Source of the DNA: Artocarpus heterophyllus
Taxonomy: Eukaryota > Streptophyta > Magnoliopsida > Rosales > Moraceae
Length of the DNA: 64,000 bases
Direction of reading: 5' to 3'
Assembly: GCA_025403435.1 (NCBI GenBank)
Contig: CM046327.1
Span: forward strand, 11,710,218-11,774,217
Below are positions 29,021-41,640 of this stretch, in pieces (position 1 is the first letter of the stretch; each line of letters starts with the position of its first letter). The notes below the pieces were generated by a model. It was given only the letters and a program-made list of their open reading frames with translations, was not told the DNA's origin and searched no databases. The position numbers and the translations under genes are program-made.

Positions 29021-30884
29021 TTTCTATGAGATCCCTTGCTACTTTTGTTTTTTGACCATTGCAGTGAAAAGATTCGACTTTAGCTAATAACAGTGAACTT
29101 TTCCTTATACAATCAGAATTAAAATTAAAATTAAAAAACCTAATAATTTAACAAAAATTTAAAAATAAAGTAAAAAAACTTAAAATAACAGAAAATAAAC
29201 AAAAAATACAGAAACATTTTAAAACAAAAACTTCGAAAAAAAACTCCAGCAACCATTGTCAGAAGGCATCGTTGCGGTTGACGTCTGGAAGAAGGAGTCG
29301 CGAAGACAGCCGGTGGAGGGTTGGTGGCCACCCAAAGCTTGATTTCAGACTAAGGGTTGGGTTGGGGACAGAATCGCGGCTGGGTTAGTCGCGACTTGGG
29401 CGGCCCATGATGGTCGCGGCGGTTGAGGTGGCATAGCGACAAGGTCGCGAACAACCGACTGATATATTCACAACCCATAGAGGCGGATCATTTAGATGGA
29501 GCCATGAAGAAATCACAAGCAAGATGGGGTTGCGACCCATAAGCTCGTGACGGAATTATGACAGGGTCGCCGTGATAGTCGCGACCCATGACCTCTAATG
29601 GCGGCCGACGGCGAGGTGAAGTCTTGATGGGAACTGCACCTCAAACGTCGCGTTTTGAGGTCGCCAGAGAGAACTTCCGGTGACAACAGGCTGCCCCTTT
29701 CTTTAGGGTTGTTTTTCAACTATTTTGTTTTTTTGAAAAAGCCTTATTTTTTGGATATTGGATTTTTTTTTTTTTGACAATTTGATACATTTAAGCTTAT
29801 TGTATTTATTATGGGCTTTTTCATTCTGCACCATTGGATTCATATCCAATGGACAAAACAAGGTTTTATTGATAAGAAAAAATAAAGAGACTTATTGTAG
29901 TTTCTCCCTTATATTTATTGTTTAATAATATAATTATACTACTAATATTTTAAAAAGAAATTCAGTTAACAATATGTATTAAAATAGGAGTGTTTTTTGT
30001 ATAAAAGAAAGATAGGAGTATTTTTATCAAAGTAAAAATAATCACATTCCATTCTATAGTATTTGTAAAATTACAACAAAACACATGTATAAAACCTTCT
30101 TTTCCATTTTATTTTATTATTATTACCATTCTTCTTCTTATTATTCTTCCACTATTGTAACGAAATGTACCCAATGATTTTATCGTCGGAGGAGGAGATT
30201 CCCATTATTGTTTGTTTGTTGGAGGAGCCAACCTTGGCAAGGAGGCGGTTGGCATTCGGAGAAAGATTTAACAGCCTTTGCCAACGGGAAGAGATGACAG
30301 TCAACGGAGGAGACGTAATACGGCGAAGACTGTGGTGGTGGTGTTTGTCAGTTTCATGGTGGTGATAATACAAGAGATCTTAAATAAAAAAATACAACAA
30401 TAAAAGGTAATGGTGGAAAAAAGAAGAAGATAAATACACATTGAAATTGTCATTCCACTCATATTAAGGAAGAAATGACAATTCCTTTACAATGTGGAAA
30501 AAAACAATTCCAAGTTCCAAAAGAATGACTATTCTTGATTCTAAAACCAGTCAAACAAAAAAATTGTACTTCTTTATATTATGTTCCTTTCCTTTCCCCC
30601 AACTAAACACATGCCTCAAATGTGACATACCTTGAGTTTGTTCAGCAATTGATATGTGATAATGATATCAATAAACGTGAATTTGAATTTATGTAGTTTT
30701 AAACTTTGTGATTTGAACTAATGATTTTGAACTAAAATGATTTAAACATTAGTTTTAAACTGACGTTTAGAATATAAATATATGAACAACAAATAAAACA
30801 TCGCATCAAAAGAATGGGGTTTGAAAATATCAATTCAAACTATGGTTTAGGAAAGAAAGTAAAAATGAGAAAGATTTCTACGGT

Positions 30885-31045
30885 AGATACAATGTTTGGG
30901 ATCGTGGTTGGAATTAAAAATGTTGTTTTGAAAACTGTAGTATATAAAAGTTTTATACGGTAGCAAATTTTTACTTTTTATTGTAGCTGCTGATAGTTTT
31001 ATATTGTTTATTGGTTTCAACTGAGATGTCAAACAAAGGCATAAA
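30885..31045 (-). mobile_element. MITE, family shared with 36440-36575
   Basis: Reverse-complemented, it reads AATAAACAATATAAAACTAT, CAGCAGCTACAATAAAAAGT and further to CCAACCACGATCCCAAAC. It lines up over its whole length with 36440-36575. Its own ends (TGTTTGGGATCGTGGTTG and complement TGTTTGACATCTCAGTTG) are imperfect inverted repeats. Non-coding. Confidence 0.6.
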
Positions 31046-31689
31046 ATGGTTCAAAATAATTAGAATTTAGAGGGGGGATCACGTTCTCAGAACTGAAGAT
31101 TTGACTTGTTTTAAACCATCTTGATCGTTGTAAACTATTGTTCTATTTTGTTGAGTATGCCAATTCAAGTTGAGGGTATAGATTCAAATGGCGAAAAGCT
31201 ATCTACCAAACAAAACTGTAATTTTCAAATTCAAATTTGGTTTGTCCTGTCATTTAACTATTCAAGTATTTTTTACTATTTATAGTTATTAAGTGGTTAA
31301 GTTGTTAAATTTGAATGACATAACAAATAAGTAGTGTAAATAAGAGCCAATAAGAGAGGAAAATATGGGTTAGCCTACATATCATTTTTAAAATCTAGTT
31401 GTTTATATATTTATTGTTTAGTTTAATCATCCAAAAAATAGGAAAGGGTATTTGAGTACCAAGTTTTTTATAGTCTTTTCTCTTACATATTACATTATAG
31501 CATTTTTGGTTTTTAACTTATAGTTTTAATTAAATTCTAAAATGCCTTAGAAGTGATATAGGCTCATAGTTACCTTAATGACTCAAAGAAATTGCAATAT
31601 CATAATGGAACCTTACCACTTTACATTAGAAAACACTGGACTAAGTTGTAATGCCCGCCGTCTTCTTTTTCCGTTTCCTACATTTTATC

Positions 31690-31800
31690 TTATAATATAT
31701 ATATATATATAATATAATATAATTATAATATAAATATTATACGGTTATATATAATATAATATAATATAAGCAATTTAATTATAATATATAATTATTTATA
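31690..31800. repeat. AT-rich simple repeat
   Basis: Runs of TATATA and ATAATATA units. It may be length-unstable and has no other content. Confidence 0.8.
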
Positions 31801-32723
31801 TACAACAATAATGTTTATCCATGACCTCAAAAAATATTAATTTACACATTATTTTTTGGACGCTTTATATTATCGATTTTCTAACACTATAATAAAAATA
31901 TTACACCTATAACTATCATGACATCATAAATATTATAAAAAATGAGAAAATATGCTATAAAATTTTTGTTATTGTTAAGAATATAATTCTAGGACATGTA
32001 TAACTCTAGAACATTGTAAAAATTATAAATTTAGAGCAAGCTACAACCTTTAAAAAAACAACAAATACTTTATGCTTATCACCATTTTTGACATGAACAT
32101 CTCTAACACATCGATCTCTCGTAGCCGTCACCTATAACACTACTAAACAAAAAAGTTAAATTACTTAATATAAATAATAATAGTACTTAAGATATCATAT
32201 TTTAATGTTAAATTAATATAAGTGCCTGTAGAAGAAAATGACAGACGGTACACAAGTTTCTAATGTCTTCTAAAAATAGAAGAAGAAGTAATTGTCCAAA
32301 GTTAAAACCAAAGAGATGGCCACGATCTTTAAGTTAATAAGACAAATGATCTAATTATGTTTGTTGAATTAAAATACTATTAATTTTTAAGTCTTCTATA
32401 ATATCCTAAAATAATAATAATTACAAGATAGTTGTATAGTTGAAAATATAATATTATTAAAACAATTATTATATAATTAAAAATATTTTTAAAATATTTT
32501 AAATATTATATATTAAGTTTCAATTTGGACACAATAATTTCGTCATCTAATTTTGTGGGCCATCTTTTTCCATGGAAATGCTTTCATACATATATATATA
32601 TGGGAAATTATAACAAGCAGGCCAACATTTCAACCTGTTGCAAGTAAAGAAGCCCACTTATTAAAATCTTATAATAAATGGGTCATTTTAAATTTTAAAG
32701 GTTCCAATTTTACTGTTTTAGCC

Positions 32724-33245
32724 TAGAGTCCGCGGGAGAAGAACGCCGACGCGAGGCTAACGACGGAGACAAATTGTACGATGCAAGGCCGACTGCGGCG
32801 CCGATCTGCCACGAGTCAGAGGAGAACGGCGAGTTGCAGGGCCATACTCGTCACGCGGCTCCCGAAGTCGGCCGTGCTCGTCGCTCGGCTCCTGAAGGCG
32901 GCTCCCGAAGTCGCCGTGCTCTTCGCGCGGCTCTTAAAGGTGGCTCTCGATATCGCCTGCAACGAGCTCCTTCGGTGGAGAAAGGCGGACATGGTGGCAG
33001 GAGGGAGGACACGATCTTGGCCTTACGATCTATGCTCATCTTCGATTTCAGCCTCGCTCGATGGCAACGACAACAGCTCCGGCGATCTGGAAATCAAACA
33101 GAGAGAGGAGGGAAAAGAGAGAAACGATGAGGGAAACAGGGAGAGAAAGGAAGAGAGAGAAACGAGGAGGGAATCAGGGAGAGAAACGGGAAGAGAAAGA
33201 AGGAAGAGAAAGGAAAAAGAAAAAGAAAAAGAAAATAATGTCAAA
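32724..33245. repeat. GC-rich repeat followed by a one-sided purine tract
   Basis: 32724-33080 is GC-rich with repeated GGCTCCCGAAGTCG / GCTCGTCGCTCGGC-like words and open in several frames at once. The translated strings are arginine/alanine-rich and match no domain. 33090-33236 is almost pure purine on the plus strand (GAGAGAAA, GGAAGAGAAA units). A weakly similar block (GACGCCGAC.CGAGGCT, then a purine run) sits at 41285-41600, suggesting a dispersed repeat. It ends about 280 bp before the nicotinamidase start codon. Confidence 0.5.
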
Positions 33246-33344
33246 TATTAATAATTAGATTAGGGTTATTTTTGTAATTTAACTAATTAATTAACGTGTA
33301 TTTATGTGCTTTTGACGTATTACTTAATTTCCTTTTAAACTTCG

Positions 33345-33371
33345 ATCATCATCATCATCATCATCATCATC
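33345..33371. repeat. (ATC)n microsatellite
   Basis: Nine ATC triplets about 150 bp upstream of the nicotinamidase start codon, in the promoter or 5' UTR. Confidence 0.9.
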
Positions 33372-33520
33372 TTTTTCTTCATCCTCAGCAACCTTACGTT
33401 TACAATTATATGCACAAGCAACCATCGGATTCCATTCCACCAGCCAGTAATATTTCCTTCTTTTTTTTTGTTTTTCATTTTTTGACTGAAAGCTTCCATA
33501 CTTGGCCGTCGAAGAAGAAT

Positions 33521-35581
33521 ATGGTTTCGAAGACGATTGATTTGCTGAAGGAGGAGCTCCCTCTGAGAGAAGAACCGTTTTTGCTTTCCGGCGATATGAA
33601 GACTGGTCTTGTGCTCGTCGACATCGTTAATGGCTTCTGTACTGTTGGCGGAGGAAATATGGTACCTTTTTTTTTTTTTCTTTTTGACCATTTGAAAATT
33701 TTCCATTTTAGCTTTCATTGATTGATTCATTCTCTTTGTTTTCTTTTTAGGCTCCGAGACAGCCCCATAAGCAGATATCGGAAATGCTTGATGAGTCGGT
33801 GAAACTAGCGAGAAAGTTCTACGAGAGAAAATGGCCGGTTTTTGCTTTCATGGATTCCCATGATCCAAACATTCCCGAACATCCTTATCCTCCTCATTGT
33901 TTTGCAGGGACCGATGAAGCTAGATTAGTCCCTGCTACATATGGAATGATACCCTTTTGTGGTCCTAATATTTTGAGTCCTTTTTTTCAATTAAATGATT
34001 AATTGAAAATGAATGCAAGCAAAAAGAAACCAAAAAAAAGAAAAAAGAAAAAAACTGCTTGATTGTTTGTTGGTATTCTAAATTTCAAGTTCTCGTTACT
34101 TTCTCTTCAACATTAAGATAAATTGAACTTAATGGTACAACCTGTAGCTTTTTCAAGCGTCAAATGATGGTTAAAAAAAAAATCACTGAGTGTTACAATT
34201 TTTTGCTTTGTTGGGTCGAATCCAAATTAATGACAAAATTCGTGTCCGGTATGACCGGTTATGGCATAAAGATTTATATTTGTCCCACTTTTTGGCAGTT
34301 CACAAGTTGCACTGAAGGAATCTGGTGTGAATAAAGTCAAAAAAGATTGGAGAGTGGCTGAATATAGGAATCTAGAGACATTTAATGGCAATAAATTAAG
34401 GAGGGTTCTTGTAGATTCTCAAATTTTCTGTAAATCATGTCGTTTTGTTCCTGTCCTTTTGTGTGCAGCCCTGCAATGGTTAGAGAATGATCCTCATGTC
34501 ACGCTTAGGTACAAAGATTGCATTGATGGGTTTCTTGGATCGATTGAGAAGGATGGCTCCAATGTGTTTGTTGATTGGATCAAGAATAATCAGATCAAAG
34601 CGGTGACCATTTACTGAACTCTCTTTGTAGCGTTTCCGCTTCTTGTTATACAATTTTCTGGCTTGTGTTGTTTCTGTCTAATATTTGCAGCCCTCTTTTT
34701 GTTCATTTTGAAGATTTTGGTCGTGGGGATATGCACAGATATATGCGTGCTAGATTTCGTATGTTCCGCACTATCTGCAAGAAACCGCCGATTACTTGCT
34801 CCTCTGGAGGATGTAATTGTGTATTCGGGAGGGTGTGCCACTTATGATATTCCGGTTCATGTTGCAGGAGCTGCCAAAGATGTTATAGCTCATCCTCAGG
34901 TACTTTGAATGATCAAAATGTCTTGTTGAAGCTGAGTTCACAGTATGGTATACAAAGTTTACACTAACACTTTACGAAACATCAAAATCTGTTGTGCTTT
35001 GATTATTGCATGACATACTTCAGATTGCACAACCGATTTGTCACAAGTGTTAAAGATTCAATACTTTCATATGAACTGCTCCATCAAATTAAAATCTGTC
35101 AAATGTGAAAAGAAAGGGAATGAATTATTATTTTGATAAAGTATGAAAACGCATTTTTTCAGACAGCAATTTTAATCCCAAAGGGAGCTTTTTTGTGGCT
35201 GCTATATTAGGTAGGTTGATTTGAATTGGTATATCTAGTAAGAGAAAGATGATGTAGTGCTGAAAGAATTTACACACACACATATATAATAACTACACAC
35301 ATATTAAACATAAATAATCCCACTCTAGACATAGGATTTACAAGTACGGATTTTCCTGGCTTTAACTAGACATATCAGCAGTTTCAATTGGCAAGGATGA
35401 AGAATTGAATCACAAAAATTCGTAAGGAAGATACGTTTATTTTGTTGTTTGTAATTTTGTGCCATATTGTTTGTCAATTGTGCCCCGGCAGAATCTGATG
35501 CATTACATAGGCCTTTACATGGCTCAAGGAAGGGGAGCAAAGGTGGTGTCAGAAGTGTCATTTGATGAAAGAGAACCATAA
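33521..35581 (+). CDS. NIC1: Nicotinamidase, NIC1 type (5 exons, 244 aa if spliced ancestrally)
   Basis: Cysteine hydrolase that deaminates nicotinamide to nicotinic acid in the NAD salvage pathway. Exons: 33521-33661, 33751-33934, 34469-34602, 34714-34899, 35492-35581. Joined, they give 244 aa, the length I recall for Arabidopsis NIC1, and line up end to end with it. The expected catalytic triad is present: Asp34 (LVLVDIVNGF), Lys124 (RYKDCIDGF) and Cys164 (GICTDICVLDF). So are the metal-site segment MDSHDPN with later PPHC, and the GGCATYD motif. The start is the ATG at 33521; a longer in-frame upstream reading exists but has no family support. One lesion: the base after exon 2 is C, so the donor reads CTG|CTACAT instead of GT. 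The nearest usable GT (33959) would keep frame but add eight residues. The gene may be intact with altered splicing, damaged, or hit by a sequence error. Confidence 0.9.
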
Positions 35582-36143
35582 ATAAGACAAGGATGCCCCC
35601 CCTTCCCCCCAAAACTTTTTTCAAATAATAGAACTTTCTCGTAAGCCGAGTTGTCTGAAGTAGAAATTTGTAAAGTTTTACGGGTAAGACTCTACCTAAT
35701 ATAAATATCAATGTCAATGTTATATTTGTCAATAAAAAAATAAAAATACCATATTTATTTAATGTGTTATTTTATTGTTTGCTTCAATGCATAAGGTTAT
35801 TTCAAATATTTTATTTACTTTTTGTCATTTTTATTAATATTTGAAATTTATAAAAGCAAAATTTTTATTTTGAAATAATTTAAAAAAACAATGCCGTCAT
35901 GAAGAAAAGAAATAGTTAAATGAATGAACAATAGCAATCCAATCTCAGTGGTAAATTTGACACCAAAAATGATATTGTATTAGAGAGTGTTTTTATACAA
36001 ATTCAAAACTTGACATTGGCACAATATATATTTTTTATATCATTGTTTGGCATGATAATTTAGTATTGCATTGAAAATACTCTAGAAAGCTTGTATTTGT
36101 TAAGTCTCAAAAAGGCGTTGGTAGATGGTGACGATGAAAGTAG
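35582..36143. other. Nicotinamidase 3' flank, AT-rich
   Basis: Probable 3' UTR followed by plain AT-rich DNA. No frame or repeat recognised. Confidence 0.5.
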
Positions 36144-36230
36144 CATGGCAATTAAAAGAAAATCATAAATTTTGAAAATTTTCCATCGCATGGCAATTAA
36201 AAGAAAATCATAAATTTTGAAAATTTTCCA
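36144..36230. repeat. 45-bp tandem duplication
   Basis: The unit starting CATGGCAATTAAAAGAAAAT occurs at 36144-36188 and again, almost unchanged, at 36189-36230. It is a recent tandem duplication in non-coding DNA. Confidence 0.9.
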
Positions 36231-36439
36231 TTAACTTTGACCTAAATCTTATGTTTGCCTTCTGAACTTATATTTGTTAAGTTTTGTTTTCTCCAAACTA
36301 TGAAAACGTCTTATTTAATCCCGTTTTCTTGGATTTTGGACGTTAAAAGTCAAGCGCGAGGTAGGGCATTCTTTTGTCCAGAATATTCAGGTTTTCTTCC
36401 ATTCCCAAAAAGGCCTACTGACCGTCGAATCAATCATGT

Positions 36440-36575
36440 TGGTTTTATGTAATAAACAGTGTATAATTTTCAACAGCTATAATAAAAAATAAAAAGTTAT
36501 TATATTGTAAAGCTCTCACACGCTGCAGTTTTTGAACCAATATTTTCAATTTCAACCACTGTCCCAAATACCCTA
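36440..36575 (+). mobile_element. MITE, family shared with 30885-31045
   Basis: It contains CAACAGCTATAATAAAAAAT, GTAAAGCTCTCACACGCTGC and CAACCACTGTCCCAAATACC in the same order as the copy at 30885-31045 and partly as in 22495-22650. Non-coding; ends approximate. Confidence 0.55.
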
Positions 36576-36846
36576 TTTCTCTCTTTCTCTCCTCTCCCTT
36601 TCTCTCTTTCTTCTCGTCATTGTTGACTTGTCTCAAGCGTTAATAATGTCATCTGCAACCCAAAAAAAACAAAAATGAGAGAAAAAAACCAACAACAACG
36701 ACAGTGATAGACACCGCCACTTGAGCCTTCCTTTATTTGACAGACAGCGCAACTCTGGTCAGATGACAAAATCACAACCACGTTGGAGGTAGAGCTTGAT
36801 TTGGTTAAGTGAGTCGATCCACAATCATGGTTGCAACTAATAAATG
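36576..36846. other. Short spacer, nothing recognised
   Basis: About 270 bp of pyrimidine-rich then mixed sequence between two transposons; no gene or repeat recognised. Confidence 0.5.
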
Positions 36847-39800
36847 CAAGGACGTAAATATCATCAAAATATTGAAACTTTCAATGGAAATTCGGTTTTT
36901 TTGAGGTACTAAAATATCTTTCAACTGCTATATCGGTTTCGACAAAATATCAAAAATATATTGATGAATATCAGTAAGTATCGATAGCGCAAAGTCTGCA
37001 AATGTAATTTATGCAAAATTTTGGAGAAATTTCTATCCTATCAGAAACTATAAATTTTGGAGTTTTTTTTTTAAAATAATTTATTAACAGTTTATACTCT
37101 ATGAGTGATACAATTTTTAATTATCCTTATCAAAGCATATCTCCATCATCTCAAGCAAATGATTGGGAGAATTTATATTTTTTCATCCATGGAGATATAG
37201 TGGGAAAAAGCCAACAAACCTATATGTCACTTGATTTCTTAACTAATTCTTACTTATCAGTAAGAAAATACTTGGTAATTTTTTTAACATACTAAAAGTA
37301 TACTTGAAATTATTGCAACTTCTATTGCAATGTAAACTTGAAACATAGTTTAAAACTTAACTATAAAATCATCCAAAACATTTCTTAAAATTCGTTAAGT
37401 AAACTTTAACTTTCTTTAAACTCTTTAAAACATACTTACAAAACAACAGAAAACTTTCTTTTTTAAAACAACGGATACTCTCTGTAGTGATATCCATACC
37501 TAACCATCGTATCTGTCAATGCAACACCAAGCTTTTCAACCAGTCATACTGGTCTCCCATAGGACTACCTATAGTATGAAAGAACTTGTAATGAGCTTTT
37601 GCTTAGTAACTTAAAACATAATCTCTCAAAACATTTAAAAAACATTCACCATAAACTTTTCTTATAAAACTTCTTTCATGAATCTTTTCTTATAATCATA
37701 TTTCATAAAATGTTTTGTTTCTTAAAAGGAATGCAACTACTATCATAATACATAATTCCATTTATACTCAATTATAAACTTCATTTATGAATTTCTTATC
37801 ATCGTTCTTATCTTACTAGAATATGCGAGCTTTGGTGTTTGTACCAACATCATCAATTATGAGATCATAACTTTAATTTAACATAATGCTTTTCTTATAG
37901 AAGATTTAGGACCATTGAACAACAAGGTCACAACTTTAACATAACTTGTATACCTCACATCAAGAAGGCTGGTATGACACTTAATTAATTTCTTTGATTT
38001 ACCTTCTTGTAATCTTTAATCAGTATATCAAATGCTAACATACCATATGCCATAACTTAATACATAAACATTAAACATGGCAAATGCAAACATATTACAA
38101 ATCGTAAATTGGTCTTTAAAACATTTGTATAATGATTGCAAGCATATTTCAAACATATTCAAAGCATTTTGAAAATTATTTGGTTCATGCTATATGTGAG
38201 AGTTTGAGACTTACTTGGATAATGCTCTAGCATTCCTATTTTATTCCTTTTCCTTCTAATAGTCGTTTTTGTGTTCTATTAAAATGACACCTAACTATCA
38301 GCTTGCTTTTCTTATTACCGACCTACTTAATCGATAACATAACTTAAATGTTACACGTTCATTCCGTTCACTTAATCTTGTTTCTCATTGGTTTGCCTCT
38401 CCATTACTTAATTTGAACATTTCTTAACCATATTTCCTGCCTTACTTGATGGTTTAGTTACTTAACTTGTTTTGGAATATTTTTCGACTAAGGGCATTTT
38501 GCTAACTTGGAGTGCTCGGGCCCTGTTTAAGCTATTCTATAAAAATGATGATTTTACCTTTAACGGGCTTTCGTAAATTTTGTAAGTTTACTAAATTTCT
38601 CATTTTATATAACCATCTTGCTATTTACGGGTTACAGAAAAATTCCTACTAAATGACGCTTTTCTAAATCGAACGTTTCAGGGTCTATTTTGGTCATTTT
38701 ATGAAAATTAACTGTTTTGCCCTTCATGCATATTGTAAAACTTTTGGAACCCATTTTAGAACAAAACTTTCATTTCCTTGTTACTTGTAGCATTACGAAA
38801 AACCAAAAATTGGTTTCCTTTTCATGGAAAAACTGTTTTATCAAGACTTTATGGTTTTGACCGTAATACAAAAATCTTGGCGATTATGTCCTTAATGTGT
38901 TTCTCTTGTAAAATTTCCAAATTTTTTTTTGCTTTGAATTGTGAAATTAATTACTGATTATAACTGTATAAAAACCAGCTTTACACATTTAACATTCTTG
39001 TTTCACGTTGTTTTATAGTTTTGACTCAAAATATAAAATCTTGACATTTTTGCCCCGAGACCAAAAATATTTGTCTTATTTCAAAATGTATGTTTTTGTC
39101 ATAAGGATTGAAACTTACAAAATCTCCTTGGTCAAAATCATTTTATTTTTATTTTTTAAAAAAATTTCATGATTAAAATATCATAAAATTCATATCTTAA
39201 AATTGATATGGGATTTTTCATAAATCGTTTGCAATTCCCAACCGTTTTGACAAGATCTACAACTTTCATGTTTTAAATTTTCTCAAAATCATTCATCTTT
39301 ATAGAGATTTGGAACAGGTAGAACCAAACTTAGGGTTTTTCTACTTAATCCAATAGGAATTTGAGCAGAATTTCTTCATAAAAGTTGTCTAGCTTGATGT
39401 TTTCAATAAATTTTGCATAGAAACTAAGAAAACAATTTAGCCTCTAAGGCCCTCAAAAACCCACTTCTTTGAAAACTAGTTAAACTTTGTATTTTGACAA
39501 AGTTGAACAATCTTTTCCTTTTTAGCACAAAAACCCTAATTTCTAACTTTGCATCACTATTATCATCAACATAAAAAATATTAACTAATCATGCCATAAT
39601 GTCCACTTTATATGCCATAGTTCATGCATATCATAAATTACACAATAAGCACTTTGCGTGCATAAAAAAACATGAAATTTAACTTAGTTTCCAAGGACTA
39701 GAACTTTACCTAAGCAATCCTAAAATTTTAGTCCTCTCTTTTAGCATATGGAGGCTTCTCAAAACTGTTGACAATGATCCATAACTCTTCTCATAAAAAT

Positions 39801-41259
39801 CATCTCAAAACTTAAACAAAAGTCCCTGAAATACCATAAAAGTTAAGGTTTTTACCAAGAGTCTTCTTAGCTCTTTTTATCCTCCTTTATGAAGCTCAAA
39901 ATCTTGCTATTCCGTTTACACAAAAATCATTACAAAATCTCCATTAAAATCCATCAAAAGCTCAAGAAAAACACCTAAAACCCATAGGAAGAGGTTAAGA
40001 TCATTATCTCCAAAAGTGACTATCTTGAACTAGAGCACTTGGACTTGAATTTAAACTTGATTGGAGGTTGAATTTTTGAAAAGTATGGAGAGGGACATAG
40101 GGGCTTATGGCTAGTTTCTTGGAAGCTAAATGGTTGTGTTTTTTTTTTTTTTTTTTTCATGTTTGCATAAAAAAAAAGATGGAGAAAATTAGTGTTTATC
40201 ACTTAGGTCCTCATTAGTAAAATAGCCTAGTTTAGGACTAAATTGCAATTAAAATCTTTGTTCCCATCCACATTAAAATCAGCCATTATGAGAGAAATAT
40301 GGACAATTTCACATCATTGGAGTGTCCCTTGGTGGGTCCCACACACCTTTACACATTCCAAATTTACACTTAGTATCCTACACTGTCGATATATTTCTCA
40401 TATTGCTAGTATGCTTTTTTATATAGCTTATGAGGTCTCATAACCTTACATACTAATCCACATCATCCACACAGTATATTTCTATACTGTTTAACTTTAT
40501 ACAGTCTACTTTTATATTGCTTAACTTTATGTAGTATAATCCTTATACTATATTGTTCTAATATTGCATAATTTCTATTCTACTTAATTCTTAAACTGTA
40601 GAATTTTTCATATTTCTATGCAATATTTTCCTTTTACTTTCTTTTTATCTTAAAATTTGTTGTAACATAGTTTGCAACAATTAAGCTTTTTAACTTATTT
40701 TCATATAATTCCTTCTTTGTTTAGGACTATGGTATGATTTTTAATCTTAAAAATTCTACATTTATTCTTATTAAATTTGTTACAAAAATTAGATTTAAAA
40801 ATAATTCTTATGATAGTAAAATTACTCTTAAAATACTTGACAAATTTTCGAGCATGAAGTTTAGTTCACAAAATTTGTACATAATTTACTTAACATAATC
40901 CCTCAATCATTACATATTTAATACACTAGAAATTCTCGGATGTCACGATATATTTCTAACTGTATTCACCACTATTCAAATAACTAGTTGTAACATCAAT
41001 ATTGTTTGAATTAATATAAAATACCAACCATGTTTGAACTTCACAGATCTTCCTTTTGGTATTGACAAATCTAATATATATGAAGCTTTTTATGTAAACC
41101 ATGTTTATCTATTTTTTTTTCTAATGTTTATTGTATCCTAAAGTATTAGAGTTGTATTCAATGTAAATTTTTGTTTTTTTGCTAAAATTCCACCGATATC
41201 CATAATTTCTCTTAAATTTTTATAAAATTAAAGTATTGATACTGATATTTTCATCCTTG
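36847..41259 (+). mobile_element. Non-autonomous DNA transposon, copy B, split by a solo LTR
   Basis: The left end CAAGGACGTAAATATCATC and right end (complement CCAAGGATGAAAATATCAGT) are imperfect inverted repeats like those of copy A. The two halves, 36847-37224 and 40946-41259, together (about 690 bp) are collinear with copy A at 28241-29020. They are interrupted only by the solo LTR at 37225-40945. It is non-coding; a relic frame in the left half reads GKSQQTYMS. Target duplication unclear. Confidence 0.7.
37225..40945 (-). mobile_element. Solo LTR, large Ty3/gypsy type (3.72 kb), nested in copy B
   Basis: On the minus strand it begins TGACATCCGAGAATTTC (at 40945) and ends AAGTGACA (at 37225). 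CTATA (37220-37224) and CGATA (40946-40950) are likely a 5-bp target duplication with one mismatch. The ends are independently confirmed because the flanks rejoin into sequence matching copy A. Internal blocks match the LTR at 16755-20235 in opposite orientation (GTAGGTAGTCCTATGGG; GGTATGGATA; the GCCC-rich middle), but the 5' ends differ. No gag/pol. Confidence 0.85.
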
Positions 41260-41284
41260 GATAAATCAAATCTCTCTCCCTCTC

Positions 41285-41640
41285 TTTGACAGACGGATGA
41301 CGCCGACACGAGGCTCAACTAGTAATTGAGGCTCAAATCAAACAATGACGTGAGGCTCCGATCAGATCTGCTATGACGCAAGGATGAATTGGTGGGGAGA
41401 ACTAACTCAATGCAAGTCCTGTGATCAACATCTCGCTCCATGCAACGGCGACGAGCAATTTGATGAAGGAACAATGGCAGTTTAGTAGCAAGAATGGTGG
41501 CTTTGGCGATCGATGACATGCTATAGAGAGGAACGAGAGAAAGAGAGAGAGGAGAAATCAAAATAAAGAAAGGGAAAAAAAGTGGCAAAAATTTTTTCAA
41601 GTGTTTTTCAAGTTTTATTTTTTGTGGCATAAAAGGATAG
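41285..41640. repeat. Dispersed repeat with purine tract
   Basis: It opens with GATGACGCCGACACGAGGCT and ends in a GAGAGAAAGAGAGAGAGGAG-type tract, loosely resembling 32724-33245 in order of parts. No coding sense. Confidence 0.4.

Larger units (their letters stand above)
27468..32723. other. Intergenic stretch with MITEs and GC-rich repeat debris
   Basis: About 5.2 kb without a recognised gene. It holds transposon copy A (28241-29020) and a MITE at 30885-31045, listed separately. It also has a GC-rich island at about 29240-29700 full of CGCGAC/TCGCGA words with short frames on both strands, a low-complexity ORF pair at 30150-30370, and AT dinucleotide-like tracts at 31690-31800. ECD 3' UTR probably covers the first few hundred bases. 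Confidence 0.65.

Noticed and set aside
32774..33251. Overlapping plus-strand frames of 118 and 156 codons before the nicotinamidase
   Set aside because: Arg/Ala-rich then Glu/Arg/Lys-rich strings from a GC block and purine tract; open in several frames and without a domain.
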